Assembly (NCBI RefSeq): GCF_000379025.1
Contig: NZ_KB900617.1
Location: 586,316 to 650,315 of the forward strand
Reading direction: 5' to 3'
DNA: 64,000 nt
Origin: Orenia marismortui DSM 5156
Lineage (GTDB): Bacteria > Bacillota > Halanaerobiia > Halobacteroidales > Halobacteroidaceae
Shown here: in pieces, positions 16,630 to 26,746 of the stretch
How positions within the stretch are numbered: the stretch's first letter is position 1
Layout: every line of letters starts with the position of its first letter
The notes under the pieces: generated by a model
The model's input: only the letters and a program-made list of their open reading frames with translations
Databases searched by the model: none
Told to the model about the DNA's origin: nothing
Translations under genes and position numbers: made by a program

Positions 16630-18786
16630 TTAAGCAGGATTAGCACGTTGTACATTAAGTACTCCTTCAATAGCTTCTAATTTATTGATAATATCCTTCA
16701 TATGTTCTAAGCTACTAATTTCTAAAGAAAGGTTAATCGTAGCTGATATATCCTTTTTAATCCGAGCATTGATAGATGTTATATTCACCTTAGCTTCAGA
16801 AATAACAGTAGTAACATCATTTAATAATGATCTTTTATTTAATGCTTCAATTTTTAATTCTACTTCATAAGAAGTTTGTTGATCTACATACCATTCTACA
16901 TCAATAATACGTTCTTGCTCAGTTTCTTCTAAGTTGTGTAGGTTAGGACAATCTTCTCTATGAACTGAAACACCTCGCCCACGAGTAATATAGCCTATGA
17001 TCTTATCACCAGGTACAGGATTACAACATTTGGAAATTCTAACTAATAGTCCATCAATTCCTTTGACTTTGATCCCTTTATTCTGTGGATTCCTTCTAAT
17101 ATTTCGCTTTTTCTTAAGCTTATTTAATTCATATTTAGGACAATCTTTCTTCTCCTCTGGTATTAACTTTCTAACTATTTGACTGACCGAAAATTTATTA
17201 TAAGAAATGGCAGCATAAAGGCCTTCAATATTAGCAACACCTAGTCCTTTGGCTATTTCTTCTAATTTTTTATTCTTTTCAGATTCTTTTAAATTTATAT
17301 GTTCTTTTTTTAATCTCGATTCTAACATTTCTTTACCTTTGACACTAGCCTCTTCTTTACGTTGCTCTTTGAACCAATGCTTAATCTTACTTTTAGCTCG
17401 TGAAGTCTTAACAAAGTTAAGCCAATCTCGACTAGGACCACTGTTGGTAGAAGTTAAAATTTCAACAATATCACCATTCTTAAGTCTATATTCTAAAGAA
17501 ACAATCTTCCCATTAACTTTAGCTCCCACACAAGTATGACCAATATCAGTATGAATATTATAAGCAAAGTCAACTGGGCTAGCTCCTTGAGGTAAAGAAA
17601 TTACATCTCCTTTAGGTGTAAAAACAAAAACTTCATCTTCAAAAAGATCAATTTTTAAGTTTTCCATAAACTCTTTAGCATCACTTAGATCTTTTTGCCA
17701 TTCTAACAATTGTCTTAACCAAGAAATTTTTCTTTCAAAGTCTTCATCCTTACGATTTCCTTCTTTATATCGCCAGTGAGCAGCAATACCATATTCAGCT
17801 GTACGATGCATCTCCCATGTTCTAATCTGTATCTCTAAGGGTTCACCTTTAGAACCAATTACTGTTGTATGCAAGGATTGATACATGTTTGATTTAGGCA
17901 TTGCTACATAATCCTTAATTCTACCTGGCATAGGACTCCACAACTCATGAATTATACCCAAAACCTGATAACATTCCTTGACCGAACTTACAATGACACG
18001 TAAGGCTGTTAAATCATAAATCTCATTAAACTCTTTTCCACCTTTTATCATCTTTTGATAGATACTATATAAGTGCTTTGGCCTACCATAAATATCAGCT
18101 TCAATATCTACTTCAGTTAGTTTAGTATTCAGTCTTTTAATTGCTTCTTCTATATATGCTTCTCTTTCAGCTCGATTTTTTGCTATCTTCTTAGCTACTT
18201 CATAATATCTATCAGGTTCTAAGTATCTAAAGCTTAGATCCTCCAATTCCCATTTTAATGTAGATATTCCAAGTCTATGAGCCAAAGGAGCATAAATTTC
18301 AAGAGTCTCTGTTGCTTTTCTAATCTGTTTTTCTCTAGGTAAGTATTGTAAAGTTCTCATATTATGCAATCTATCAGCTAATTTAATTAAAATAACTCTA
18401 ATATCCTTAGCCATAGCTAAAAACATTTTGCGTAAACTTTCTGCTTGGTGTTCCTCTCGCGATTTGAAATCTATTTTACTTAATTTAGTAACACCATTAA
18501 CGAGCAATTCAATCTCTGGTCCAAACTTTTCTCTTAGCTCTTCTGTAGTCACTTCAGTATCCTCTACCACATCATGTAATAAAGCAGCAGAGATTGAAAT
18601 AATATCCAACTCTAGTTCAGCCATTATTTGCGCTACTTGTACTGGATGACTAACAAAAGGTTCTCCAGAAACTCTATACTGCCCTTCATGGGATTCTTTT
18701 GCCAAATAATAGGCTTCTTTTACTAAGCCTATGTTAGCTTCTTCAGTATATGATTTTATTGTGGCTAATAGTTTGTCTAAAGACAT
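16630..18786 (-). CDS. relA: Bifunctional (p)ppGpp synthetase/hydrolase, RelA/SpoT (Rsh)
   Basis: A 718-residue long RSH protein governing the stringent response. The N-terminal HD hydrolase is apparently active (His47, His71-Asp72 in LLHDVVEDT). The synthetase domain follows (YDLTALRVIV, YQSLHTTVIG). TGS is at about 395-455 (VFTPKGDVISLPQGASPVDFAYNIH), then the conserved-cysteine/zinc-finger segment (CCNPVPGD, REDCPN), and an ACT domain at the end. Both catalytic halves keep their motifs, so it is called bifunctional. It lies between apt and dtd. Confidence 0.96.
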   Translation of the reverse strand: MSLDKLLATIKSYTEEANIGLVKEAYYLAKESHEGQYRVSGEPFVSHPVQVAQIMAELELDIISISAALLHDVVEDTEVTTEELREKFGPEIELLVNGVTKLSKIDFKSREEHQAESLRKMFLAMAKDIRVILIKLADRLHNMRTLQYLPREKQIRKATETLEIYAPLAHRLGISTLKWELEDLSFRYLEPDRYYEVAKKIAKNRAEREAYIEEAIKRLNTKLTEVDIEADIYGRPKHLYSIYQKMIKGGKEFNEIYDLTALRVIVSSVKECYQVLGIIHELWSPMPGRIKDYVAMPKSNMYQSLHTTVIGSKGEPLEIQIRTWEMHRTAEYGIAAHWRYKEGNRKDEDFERKISWLRQLLEWQKDLSDAKEFMENLKIDLFEDEVFVFTPKGDVISLPQGASPVDFAYNIHTDIGHTCVGAKVNGKIVSLEYRLKNGDIVEILTSTNSGPSRDWLNFVKTSRAKSKIKHWFKEQRKEEASVKGKEMLESRLKKEHINLKESEKNKKLEEIAKGLGVANIEGLYAAISYNKFSVSQIVRKLIPEEKKDCPKYELNKLKKKRNIRRNPQNKGIKVKGIDGLLVRISKCCNPVPGDKIIGYITRGRGVSVHREDCPNLHNLEETEQERIIDVEWYVDQQTSYEVELKIEALNKRSLLNDVTTVISEAKVNITSINARIKKDISATINLSLEISSLEHMKDIINKLEAIEGVLNVQRANPA

Positions 18787-18877
18787 AGCATAATACCCCT
18801 TTACTAAATTTTAGATCCTTTTTGTAAATATTCAAATTAATTCTACCTAAAAAAACAATTATCTTTTGAATAAATAA

Positions 18878-19390
18878 TTAATCTATAATTAAAGAAAAGA
18901 CCTCATAGTCAGTTAATTTTTCTCTTCCATCTAAAAATCCTAACTCCATTAAAAAGGCAATCTCAACAATTTCTCCACCAAGCTCTTCAACTAAATCAGC
19001 TGTGGCTTTTACAGTTCCTCCTGTTGCTAATAAATCATCAACAATCAAAACTTTGTCTCCTTTTTCAATAGCATCCTTATGTATTTCCAGTATGTTGCTT
19101 CCATACTCTAAATCATACTCAGTCTTTAAAATTTCTCCAGGAAGTTTACCCTCTTTTCTTACTGGTACAAAACCTTTATTTAATTTTAATGCTAGAGGAG
19201 CACCAATTAAAAAACCTCTTGCTTCTACTCCTAATACTAGATCAATATCTTTATCTTTATATCTTTCAGCAATTTGATCTATAGCTTCTTCATAAGCATT
19301 TGGGTCTTTTAATAAGGTTGTAATATCCTTAAAAGCAATGCCCTCCTTTGGAAAATCTGGAATAGTTCTAATCTTATCTGATAAATTCAA
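18878..19390 (-). CDS. apt: Adenine phosphoribosyltransferase
   Basis: A 170-residue purine-salvage enzyme making AMP from adenine and PRPP. The PRPP motif [13 protein letters not shown] and the N-terminal [12 protein letters not shown] signature are present. The start is TTG, preceded by GGGGAGA, and overlaps the 3' end of the recJ-recQ fusion by 17 bp. The order recJ-apt-relA is conserved in this lineage. Confidence 0.96.
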   Translation of the reverse strand: MNLSDKIRTIPDFPKEGIAFKDITTLLKDPNAYEEAIDQIAERYKDKDIDLVLGVEARGFLIGAPLALKLNKGFVPVRKEGKLPGEILKTEYDLEYGSNILEIHKDAIEKGDKVLIVDDLLATGGTVKATADLVEELGGEIVEIAFLMELGFLDGREKLTDYEVFSLIID

Positions 19391-22300
19391 CTTTATTCTC
19401 CCCTTTCAACTCTATAAATCTTTTTGGATAAATTGGTTGGTTAATTAGATTTAATAGTTTTTGTGAATTTTCTTCAAGTGCAAACTTCTTAAATTCTACA
19501 AAAGCTTGCTTATCTTCAACACCTTCATTATATCTTATTGATGTTGTTAAGTCTAGTTTTACATCAGGTTTAGGACTTAATTTAATTATTCTACTACTTT
19601 CTTTTAAGCGAGTTAACAATTTCAACTCTTCCAAAATCCCTAATCCTGCTGATATAGTACTTGCTTGTACTTTTTTTCCAACTTTATTACCTACCTGATC
19701 AGCTAATTCTTGATTAGTCATAATAACTTCTCTATTATTATCTTTTAGCTTTGTTAAAATAATATACAATTGTGCTAAAACATCTCTATCAGGAGCCATG
19801 ATTTCTAAAATAAATTCATTTATCCTAGCATCCTGTTCACCATACAATAAATGAATATAAGACTCCCGACCATCACGCCCAGCTCTACCACTTTGTTGAT
19901 TAAATTCAGTGCGATTAAAATTCAAATGGTACAAAATAATATGTTTAATGTCAGGAATATCAATTCCTTCACCAAAAGCGCTTGTAGAAACAACCACTTT
20001 TATTTCTCCATTTCTAAACTTATCTTCAACTAGGCTTCTTTCTTGATTGGTCAATCCTGCATTATAAAAGACAATTTCTTGAGCCAAAAAAGGATTCCTA
20101 TCTCTAAGAGCTGATGCTATTTCGATACTTTTCTCTCGACTATTGACATAAACAATCGTCTTTTCTCCTTTTTTAACTACCTGATCTATATAATTCTCTT
20201 TATTGGAAGAGTTACGCTTATCTATTAAGTTTAAATTTTCTCTAATATGAGTATCGATTACAAGATTTTCAATGCTTAAACAATCTACAATTTCTTGGGT
20301 TACTTGATCATTTGCAGTAGCAGTTACCGCTAAGACTAAAGGATCTCCCAATTCAGATAATATTTGTGGTATTCTCTTATAGGTAGGTCTAAATTGATTT
20401 GAGGCTAAACCAATATGATGACTTTCATCAACTACAAAAAAGCCTATCTTATCTTTAATTTTGCTAAATCTATCTAAATTATATTCAATAAATTCAGGGG
20501 TAGTTAGTAAAACATCTACAGCAGCAGAATTAAGAGCTTCATTCAATTCTTCTCTTTCTTTAACAGTTAAAGCACCATTTCCTTTATACACTCTAATTCC
20601 TAACGGAGATAATTTCTCCTTTAAAGAATGGAATTGATCATTAACTAAAGCTCTAAGTGGATAAATAATTATTGTCATCTGATTATATTTTATAGCTTGA
20701 AAAGTAGCAAAACTTTGGAACACTGCAGATTTTCCTCGTCCAGTACCAAAAATAGCTAAGGTGTTCTGTTCTTTAAATAAACTATCAATCGCTTCTGCTT
20801 GTTTAGGTCTAAAACTATAATCCCCAATTAATGAATTTCTAATCTCATCTAAAACTTGATTGTCAGTTTTAGTTGCTAATTTGGAACGAATTAACTTAGT
20901 CTCATAGTCTGCTTTCTGATCTGAAGTAATCTTGGCTTTTTCGATAAACAGATTAACACCTAGACTCTGTTTATTATCTATTCCTCCTGTTACTTCTGAA
21001 ACTATAGCCTTATATTCAATTCCATTATCTAAATAAGGTGCTAAATATTTTGATAAATCAGCCTTTAAAAAACCAATCTGTTTCTGGTTTTTGCTTACTA
21101 CTTGTATCGCATTTTTATCATATTGATTATCAGGATCTCGTACTAAAAAAACTAAATCCCCTTTATTAACATAATCTTTGATTATATCCTGGCGGCCTTC
21201 AAAAGTAACGCCCACTACTTTAGTGTAAAAAGAATCATTCTCTGCAATACCTCGATAAAAATCATCTTCTAATATTTCTTTACTTTTAGCAAAAAGTTGG
21301 TCTACAAAAGATAATTCCGGGAATTTGATATCTTTGATTGTTAAGCTCACAGTCTCTGTTCCACCAAAATCATTAATATCCATAGTAAATGCTAAATCTA
21401 TCTCTTCATTTTGAACTAAAAGTTTCTTTCTTAATTCAGCCATATTCCAAGCAATAGATTCTACAGTTCTACCTCCACTATCAAAATAAATCTTAATATG
21501 ATCCTCTTCTTTACCAAATAGACTAAAGTTATTAATAGCTAAATCTTTTAAAGCAAATTTAGGTCTAGGATTGCCACAACCATATGGTTCTAGTTTAGAT
21601 AATTCTCTGACTAAACCTTTAGAAGCATCTTCTATATCAATAACTTGTTCCAATTTAATTCTATCTATTAAATCTTCCTCTGCTAAGACTTGATCAGCAT
21701 ATCCATTAATCATCTTACGAAACTTATTAATATTCTCAGCCTTTAAAGAACATCCTGCCGCTTCTTTATGTCCTCCAAAGCCTTCGAAGCATTCTTCACA
21801 ATATTTAAAAGCTTCATACAAATTAAAATTTCTAATACTCCTAGCTGAACCTAGTATTCTACCATCTTCAGCATAAGTCAGTAAAACAATTGGACGATAA
21901 TACTTCTCTTGAAGTTTAGAAGCAGCATTACCAATCACCCCTGGATGGCCTTCCTCTAAAGTAATTACTAATACCTTTTCTTCTTCTAAATCTATATTTT
22001 GAGCTATATACTTCTCAGCCTGAGCTAAGATTTGACTGGTTATATCCTGCCTTCCAACATTCATCTCACGCAATTGATCAGCTAAGTTATTAGCAGTTAC
22101 AATATCTTCTTCAGTAAGCATCTGTACCCCTAAATGAGCCTGCCCTAATCGTCCAGTAGCATTAATACAAGGAGCTAGATAATAGCCTATAGCCCCAGCA
22201 GTAATATCCTTGCTCTTATAACCTACTTTTCCTTTTAAGATTCCAATATTAAAATCTCCAGAACCAAGAAAGCTATTAATTCTTTTTAATCCATATTTAA

Positions 22301-23045
22301 CTATAATTCTATTCTCTCCAACGAGAGGAACTATATCAGCAACTGTTCCTACAGTTACTATACTCATATATTTAATTAATTGATCAAGGCTATCTAACTT
22401 ACCTAGTTTAAGTAACAAAGCATGTACTAATTTAAAAGCAACTCCTACCCCCGCTAACTTCTTAAAAGGATAAGAACAATCTTTTTGCTTAGGATTAAGT
22501 ATAGCTAATGCCTGGGGTAAGTTATCTGGGACTGTATGATGATCAGTAATAATCACATCAATCCCAAGTTCATTAGCTAAATTTACCTCCTCGATTCCTG
22601 AAATCCCACAATCAACAGTTATAATTAAATCTGTATCTTGCTGAGATAAATTACTAATTGCATCTTTATTCAACCCATATCCTTCTTTCAATCGATTAGG
22701 TATATAATAATCAATATTAGCATTTAAATCTTCTAAAACAGTTATTAATAAAGATGTACTGGTAATACCGTCTGCATCATAGTCACCATAAATAACAATC
22801 TTCTCTTGCTTATTAATTGCCTGCTCAATTCTAGAAGAAGCTTCTTCCATATCTTTTAGAAGAAAGGGATCATTTAAATCCTCTAGACTAAAATCTAAAA
22901 ACTCCTCTACTTCTTGAGGAGTTTTTAAACCTCTATTAGCTAAAATCTGAGCCATAATCGGGCTTATATTTAAATTATCAACTAATTCATCTATGGTTTC
23001 TTGATCAGCGCCTTGTATGTTCCATATTTTTTCCTGATCTAGCAT
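19374..23045 (-). CDS. recJ: RecJ exonuclease - HIRAN - RecQ-like helicase fusion protein
   Basis: A single 1223-residue frame. The RecJ DHH domain carries YGDYDADG at 86-93, VDCG at 144-147 and TDHH at 167-170. DHHA1 is at about 365-450 ([21 protein letters not shown]), and the RecJ OB domain at about 460-575. A HIRAN domain follows at about 605-690 ([26 protein letters not shown]). A superfamily 2 RecQ-like helicase covers about 735-1085 (Walker [14 protein letters not shown] box, [22 protein letters not shown]), then a winged-helix-like region. RecJ is normally 560-800 residues. RecJ and RecQ cooperate in bacteria as separate proteins in 5' end resection; here they are joined. There is no frame break at the joins. 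Confidence 0.93.
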   Translation of the reverse strand: MLDQEKIWNIQGADQETIDELVDNLNISPIMAQILANRGLKTPQEVEEFLDFSLEDLNDPFLLKDMEEASSRIEQAINKQEKIVIYGDYDADGITSTSLLITVLEDLNANIDYYIPNRLKEGYGLNKDAISNLSQQDTDLIITVDCGISGIEEVNLANELGIDVIITDHHTVPDNLPQALAILNPKQKDCSYPFKKLAGVGVAFKLVHALLLKLGKLDSLDQLIKYMSIVTVGTVADIVPLVGENRIIVKYGLKRINSFLGSGDFNIGILKGKVGYKSKDITAGAIGYYLAPCINATGRLGQAHLGVQMLTEEDIVTANNLADQLREMNVGRQDITSQILAQAEKYIAQNIDLEEEKVLVITLEEGHPGVIGNAASKLQEKYYRPIVLLTYAEDGRILGSARSIRNFNLYEAFKYCEECFEGFGGHKEAAGCSLKAENINKFRKMINGYADQVLAEEDLIDRIKLEQVIDIEDASKGLVRELSKLEPYGCGNPRPKFALKDLAINNFSLFGKEEDHIKIYFDSGGRTVESIAWNMAELRKKLLVQNEEIDLAFTMDINDFGGTETVSLTIKDIKFPELSFVDQLFAKSKEILEDDFYRGIAENDSFYTKVVGVTFEGRQDIIKDYVNKGDLVFLVRDPDNQYDKNAIQVVSKNQKQIGFLKADLSKYLAPYLDNGIEYKAIVSEVTGGIDNKQSLGVNLFIEKAKITSDQKADYETKLIRSKLATKTDNQVLDEIRNSLIGDYSFRPKQAEAIDSLFKEQNTLAIFGTGRGKSAVFQSFATFQAIKYNQMTIIIYPLRALVNDQFHSLKEKLSPLGIRVYKGNGALTVKEREELNEALNSAAVDVLLTTPEFIEYNLDRFSKIKDKIGFFVVDESHHIGLASNQFRPTYKRIPQILSELGDPLVLAVTATANDQVTQEIVDCLSIENLVIDTHIRENLNLIDKRNSSNKENYIDQVVKKGEKTIVYVNSREKSIEIASALRDRNPFLAQEIVFYNAGLTNQERSLVEDKFRNGEIKVVVSTSAFGEGIDIPDIKHIILYHLNFNRTEFNQQSGRAGRDGRESYIHLLYGEQDARINEFILEIMAPDRDVLAQLYIILTKLKDNNREVIMTNQELADQVGNKVGKKVQASTISAGLGILEELKLLTRLKESSRIIKLSPKPDVKLDLTTSIRYNEGVEDKQAFVEFKKFALEENSQKLLNLINQPIYPKRFIELKGENKVEFIR

Positions 23046-23172
23046 TATTATCCCCCATTTGTTTGCAAATTATACAATTGTACCACTCTTATATCTTCTT
23101 CATTAAGATGAGTTTTCCTTCTTAGATTAATAATTTAGTTTTATCAATAATAATAAAATTTATGTATTTAAA

Positions 23173-24822
23173 TTAAAATCTACCTGATTTGAGAATGGAA
23201 AAAACCAACCACATCCCCAAAATAGCAGCTATCAAAAATCCAGAAACACCTAAAATAGGATAACCTAAAAAGGATGGCCCTTTATCTATCAACATAATTA
23301 AAGATGATCCAATAATTAAAGCAGAAATAATTAATGAAATAGATAATCTGTTGGTTATTATATCCATCTTGGAAATTAATGGATCTAATCCTATATGATT
23401 AAATTTAATCTCTAAATCCTCTTCTTGAATTAAACTAAAGAAATTATGTATCTCTTTAGGTAAATCTGATAAATACTTTGTTATCTCTTGTAATTTTTCT
23501 GTTGTCTCTTTGGCTAATCGTTTTGGACTTAATCTTTCTTTTATAATCTGTTTAGCAAAAGGTCTTGCTACAGTTAATATATCAAATTCTGGATCGACCT
23601 TAGCTACGACTCCCTCAACAGTTACCAAAGACTTTACTAATAAGATAAATTCTACAGGTAGCTTAATTTTATATTTGAAAGATAAATCTAATAGTCTATT
23701 CATAATAGTTGATAAATCAATCTCTTCAAGTGCTACTCCATGATATTCATCCACAAGTCTATAAAAATCACGCCTTAATGATCTCATATCAATTTCTTTA
23801 GTTACCATTCCAAGATCTAATAATTGTTCAATAAATTTATCTATATCCTTTCTTAATAGATAAATAAATAAGTTGGCAATCCTTTCACGATCTTCTTTAC
23901 TTAACTGTCCAACCAATCCAAAATCAAGTAATACTACCTTATAATCATCAGTAATAATTAAGTTCCCAGGATGTGGATCTCCATGAAAAAATCCATCTAT
24001 CATTATTTGTTTCATAAAAGACTCACTAATTATCTGTGGAATATCATGATTCTTTAACCTTTTATTTGACTTATTAATTTTGAAACCTTTAATAAATTCC
24101 ATTGTAAATACTTTTTTTGTAGTTAAATCACCAATTACTTTAGGAATAATAACATCTTCTTCATCATTGAAATTCTTTTGGAATTTTTTACTATTCCTAG
24201 CCTCTATACAATAATCTAATTCTTCTTTGATCATTTTAGAGAAGTTATCCACTATTTCTACGGGATCAATAATATTATCTGTGAAAACTTTATTCTTTAA
24301 GAGATTAGCCAGATTAGACATGATATCCAAATCAGTCTCTATTGTCTTTTGAATATCTTTGCGCTGTACCTTAACTACAACTTCTTCCCCTGTATTTAAG
24401 ATAGCTTTATGAACTTGTCCAATAGAAGCACTAGCTAAAGGAGTATTAGATAGCTCACTGAAATAATCCCCATATTCTCCTTCTAATTCACTATTAATCT
24501 GTTCAACTACATCTTTAAATTCCATAGGTGGAACTTGATCTTGAAGTTTTTCAAATTCATCTATGTAATTTCTAGGGATTAAATCAGGACGAGTACTAAG
24601 TAACTGACCTAATTTGATATAAGTCGGACCTAGTTCTTCTAAAACCTTTCTAACCCTAGTTGCTCTACAATCTTGAGGAGGTTTTTTAGCCTCTAATGCC
24701 TTGATCCTCTTTCTTAGTGGTACAAACTGACGCAAATCCATCACTTCAATTAAATAACCAAAGCCATGCTTAATAAAAACCTCTACTATTTTTCGATATC
24801 TTTTTATATTTCTATAGCGCAT
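23173..24822 (-). CDS. ubiB: ABC1/UbiB (AarF) family atypical kinase, membrane-anchored
   Basis: A 549-residue UbiB-family protein. The kinase-like core has ASIGQVHKA (the Ala-rich loop replacement), VVVKVQRKDI, the catalytic block HGDPHPGNLII and LLDFGLVGQL. Two hydrophobic helices lie at the C-terminus. Family members act as ATPases in isoprenoid-lipid (quinone) biosynthesis; an anaerobe's lipid target is unknown. The start MRYRNIKRY is preferred because AAAGGA precedes it; seven more residues are possible. It is last in an operon with the phasin-like and DUF456 genes. Confidence 0.92.
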   Translation of the reverse strand: MRYRNIKRYRKIVEVFIKHGFGYLIEVMDLRQFVPLRKRIKALEAKKPPQDCRATRVRKVLEELGPTYIKLGQLLSTRPDLIPRNYIDEFEKLQDQVPPMEFKDVVEQINSELEGEYGDYFSELSNTPLASASIGQVHKAILNTGEEVVVKVQRKDIQKTIETDLDIMSNLANLLKNKVFTDNIIDPVEIVDNFSKMIKEELDYCIEARNSKKFQKNFNDEEDVIIPKVIGDLTTKKVFTMEFIKGFKINKSNKRLKNHDIPQIISESFMKQIMIDGFFHGDPHPGNLIITDDYKVVLLDFGLVGQLSKEDRERIANLFIYLLRKDIDKFIEQLLDLGMVTKEIDMRSLRRDFYRLVDEYHGVALEEIDLSTIMNRLLDLSFKYKIKLPVEFILLVKSLVTVEGVVAKVDPEFDILTVARPFAKQIIKERLSPKRLAKETTEKLQEITKYLSDLPKEIHNFFSLIQEEDLEIKFNHIGLDPLISKMDIITNRLSISLIISALIIGSSLIMLIDKGPSFLGYPILGVSGFLIAAILGMWLVFSILKSGRF

Positions 24823-24878
24823 ATTAATTCCTTTAAAGATCATTATAAGCCACCATCCTGATAGTTGATAGTGTTAAA

Positions 24879-25352
24879 TTAAAAAATTCTTCTAAGTAAT
24901 AAAGCAGTCATAATCACTGAAATAATAAAAGACAGAAGAGAACCACCAAACTTGCCTACTATAGTTCCTATTCCTACTTTAATAGCCTCTTTCACATTTT
25001 TCCCCATTATTAATTCTATGCCTATAGAGCCTAATAGTGGACCTATTAAGATACCAATTGGACCTAATAAAATCAAAGCCAAGATACCACCAATAATTGC
25101 CCCAATCAATCCATATTTGCTAGCTCCAAAATATTTTGCCCCTAAGACACTAGCAAAATAATCTAGCCCTTCTGCAACTAAACTCATTAAAACTAAAGAT
25201 ATAATAAAGCCCCATCCAATTACTGTGAATTTAGTTGCTATAGCATAAATTAAAGCTGCTAATAAAATTAAAGGGGTGCCAGGAACCATAGGCACCAGTG
25301 TTCCCAAAACCCCTAAGCTAGATAATATAACTGAAATAATTTTAAAGCTCAT
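24879..25352 (-). CDS. DUF456 family membrane protein
   Basis: A 157-residue, almost wholly hydrophobic protein with about four membrane segments. Glycine-rich motifs (GTLVPMVPGTPLILLAALIYA, GAIIGGILALILLGPIGILIGPLLGS) match DUF456. The function is not known. Its start overlaps the end of the phasin-like gene by 11 bp and ubiB follows 56 bp later, so the three proteins may act together at the membrane. Confidence 0.85.
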   Translation of the reverse strand: MSFKIISVILSSLGVLGTLVPMVPGTPLILLAALIYAIATKFTVIGWGFIISLVLMSLVAEGLDYFASVLGAKYFGASKYGLIGAIIGGILALILLGPIGILIGPLLGSIGIELIMGKNVKEAIKVGIGTIVGKFGGSLLSFIISVIMTALLLRRIF

Positions 25353-25698
25353 CTTCTACTACCTCTATTTTATTCTCCTTTAAAGCTTCTATCTCCCGCT
25401 CTAAGGATTCTATATGCAACTGAAGTTTATTAATTTGACTATTTAACTTATCTACTTCTTCTTTTTTTACCAAACCTGCTTTATTTAAATTATTTTCAAC
25501 TTCTTTTATGATTCTTTCCTTCATATTCTCTCGTTGTTCTTTTGCCTTTTGAACCATATCATTAACCAAATCATTAGCTTCTTCACGACTCACTTTTCCT
25601 TCTGCTACTAACTGTTGAACCATTTCTTCAACCTTGTCTTTAGTGAAAAATACAGCACCTAAACCAGTAACCATCATCTCTTTAACAAAGTTTAGCAC
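25342..25698 (-). CDS. Phasin-like coiled-coil protein
   Basis: A 118-residue helical protein beginning with GLGAVFFTKDKVEEMVQQLV, then a long coiled coil (about 50-112). This is the pattern of the phasin/PHA-granule-associated superfamily found in Firmicutes beside ubiB-like genes. No polyhydroxyalkanoate genes are visible here, so a link to storage granules is unproven. The start is GTG, with GGAGGTG six bases before it, in preference to the ATG that lies within the ribosome-binding site. Confidence 0.7.
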   Translation of the reverse strand: MLNFVKEMMVTGLGAVFFTKDKVEEMVQQLVAEGKVSREEANDLVNDMVQKAKEQRENMKERIIKEVENNLNKAGLVKKEEVDKLNSQINKLQLHIESLEREIEALKENKIEVVEDEL

Positions 25699-25725
25699 TC
25701 TAAACACCTCCATAGGTTGTTAATA

Positions 25726-25755
25726 ATTATATCACAACTCTTATATTTTTTCCAA
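25726..25755 (-). promoter_or_regulatory. Promoter of the phasin-like/DUF456/ubiB operon (TTGGAA-18-TATAAT)
   Basis: TTGGAA (25750-25755) and TATAAT (25726-25731) on the minus strand with an 18-bp spacer, about 25 bp before the GTG start. Confidence 0.65.
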
Positions 25756-25835
25756 ATAATCCAAAATTGATACTACTATACTGTTATCTATTTTATTTAT
25801 AATAAATATATACTAAAAATATTAACAACTTAAAT

Positions 25836-25873
25836 AAAAAACCTCTTGGCTTTTAAAAGCCAAGAGGTTTTTT
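25836..25873 (-). terminator. Terminator of secDF
   Basis: A perfect 38-bp palindrome whose arms run A6-CCTCTTGGCTTTT and its complement, ending in T6 on the minus strand, just after the secF stop codon. It is symmetric and so potentially bidirectional. Confidence 0.9.
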
Positions 25874-25883
25874 AGGTAAGTTA

Positions 25884-26741
25884 TTATCTTTTGATATTCT
25901 TTCTTTGATCCCACTCTACTAAAATAGGACTAGCTACAAAGATAGAAGAATAGGTTCCTGATAACATACCAATTAATAGAGCTATCATAAAGTTTTGAAT
26001 AGTTGTACCACCCAAGAATATAATAGCTAAAATAGGCAATAAAGTAGTTAAAGAAGTATTAATTGAACGTGGCAAAGTATCTAAAATAGCTTCATTAGTT
26101 AACTCACCAAAAGTTTCTTTTTTAGATAACTTCATCTTCTCTCTAATTCTATCGAAAATAACTATCGTATCATTAATAGAATAACCAACAATAGTTAATA
26201 ATGCTGCCACAAAAGGACTATTAATCTCTATTCTTAATAATGAGAAAATCCCTAAAACAATTAACACATCATGTAATAACGCTAAAATAGCAGCAAAAGC
26301 AAATCTAAACTCAAATCTCATACTAATATAAGCTACAATAGCTAGGGCAGCCAATAATAAAGCCAATAAAGCCTTTGTTCTTAATTCTTTACCAATTGTA
26401 GCTCCTACTGCTTCAGTTCTTAACATCTTTGCAGAAGAAAATTTGCTGGTTATATTATTCTCTAACTCAGCAGTCTTTGAAGAATCTAGTTTTTCTGTTC
26501 TAATTAAAACACTATTGTTTTCAGTCTGTTGAACTACACTCTTCTTATCTAAATTCATTTCCTTTAATATATCTCTAATCTGAGTATTAGAAATATTTTT
26601 ATCAAAAGTAAATTCCATAATTGTTCCACCTGAAAAATCAATACCTGGATTCATACCCTGGAATAAAATTGATACAAGTCCAACTAAGATTATTATTCCT
26701 GAAATTGACATCCAAAGTCTTCTTTTACCGATAATATCCAC
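25884..26741 (-). CDS. secF: Protein translocase subunit SecF
   Basis: A 285-residue RND-type membrane protein that works with SecD to drive late steps of Sec export using ion flow. The membrane segment at the N-terminus is followed by PGIDFSGGTIMEF, then five C-terminal segments with GYSINDTIVIFDRIRE. The start is GTG with AAGGAGG eight bases upstream; an in-frame ATG seven codons earlier overlaps secD and has no ribosome-binding site of its own. Confidence 0.95.
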   Translation of the reverse strand: MDIIGKRRLWMSISGIIILVGLVSILFQGMNPGIDFSGGTIMEFTFDKNISNTQIRDILKEMNLDKKSVVQQTENNSVLIRTEKLDSSKTAELENNITSKFSSAKMLRTEAVGATIGKELRTKALLALLLAALAIVAYISMRFEFRFAFAAILALLHDVLIVLGIFSLLRIEINSPFVAALLTIVGYSINDTIVIFDRIREKMKLSKKETFGELTNEAILDTLPRSINTSLTTLLPILAIIFLGGTTIQNFMIALLIGMLSGTYSSIFVASPILVEWDQRKNIKR

Positions 26742-26746
26742 AAAAG

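Noticed and set aside
19374-23045. The long RecJ frame taken as an assembly or annotation artefact joining two genes
   Set aside because: The HIRAN domain lies between the two halves, there is no internal ribosome-binding site with ATG at the join, and the frame is continuous. The fusion is therefore reported as real.
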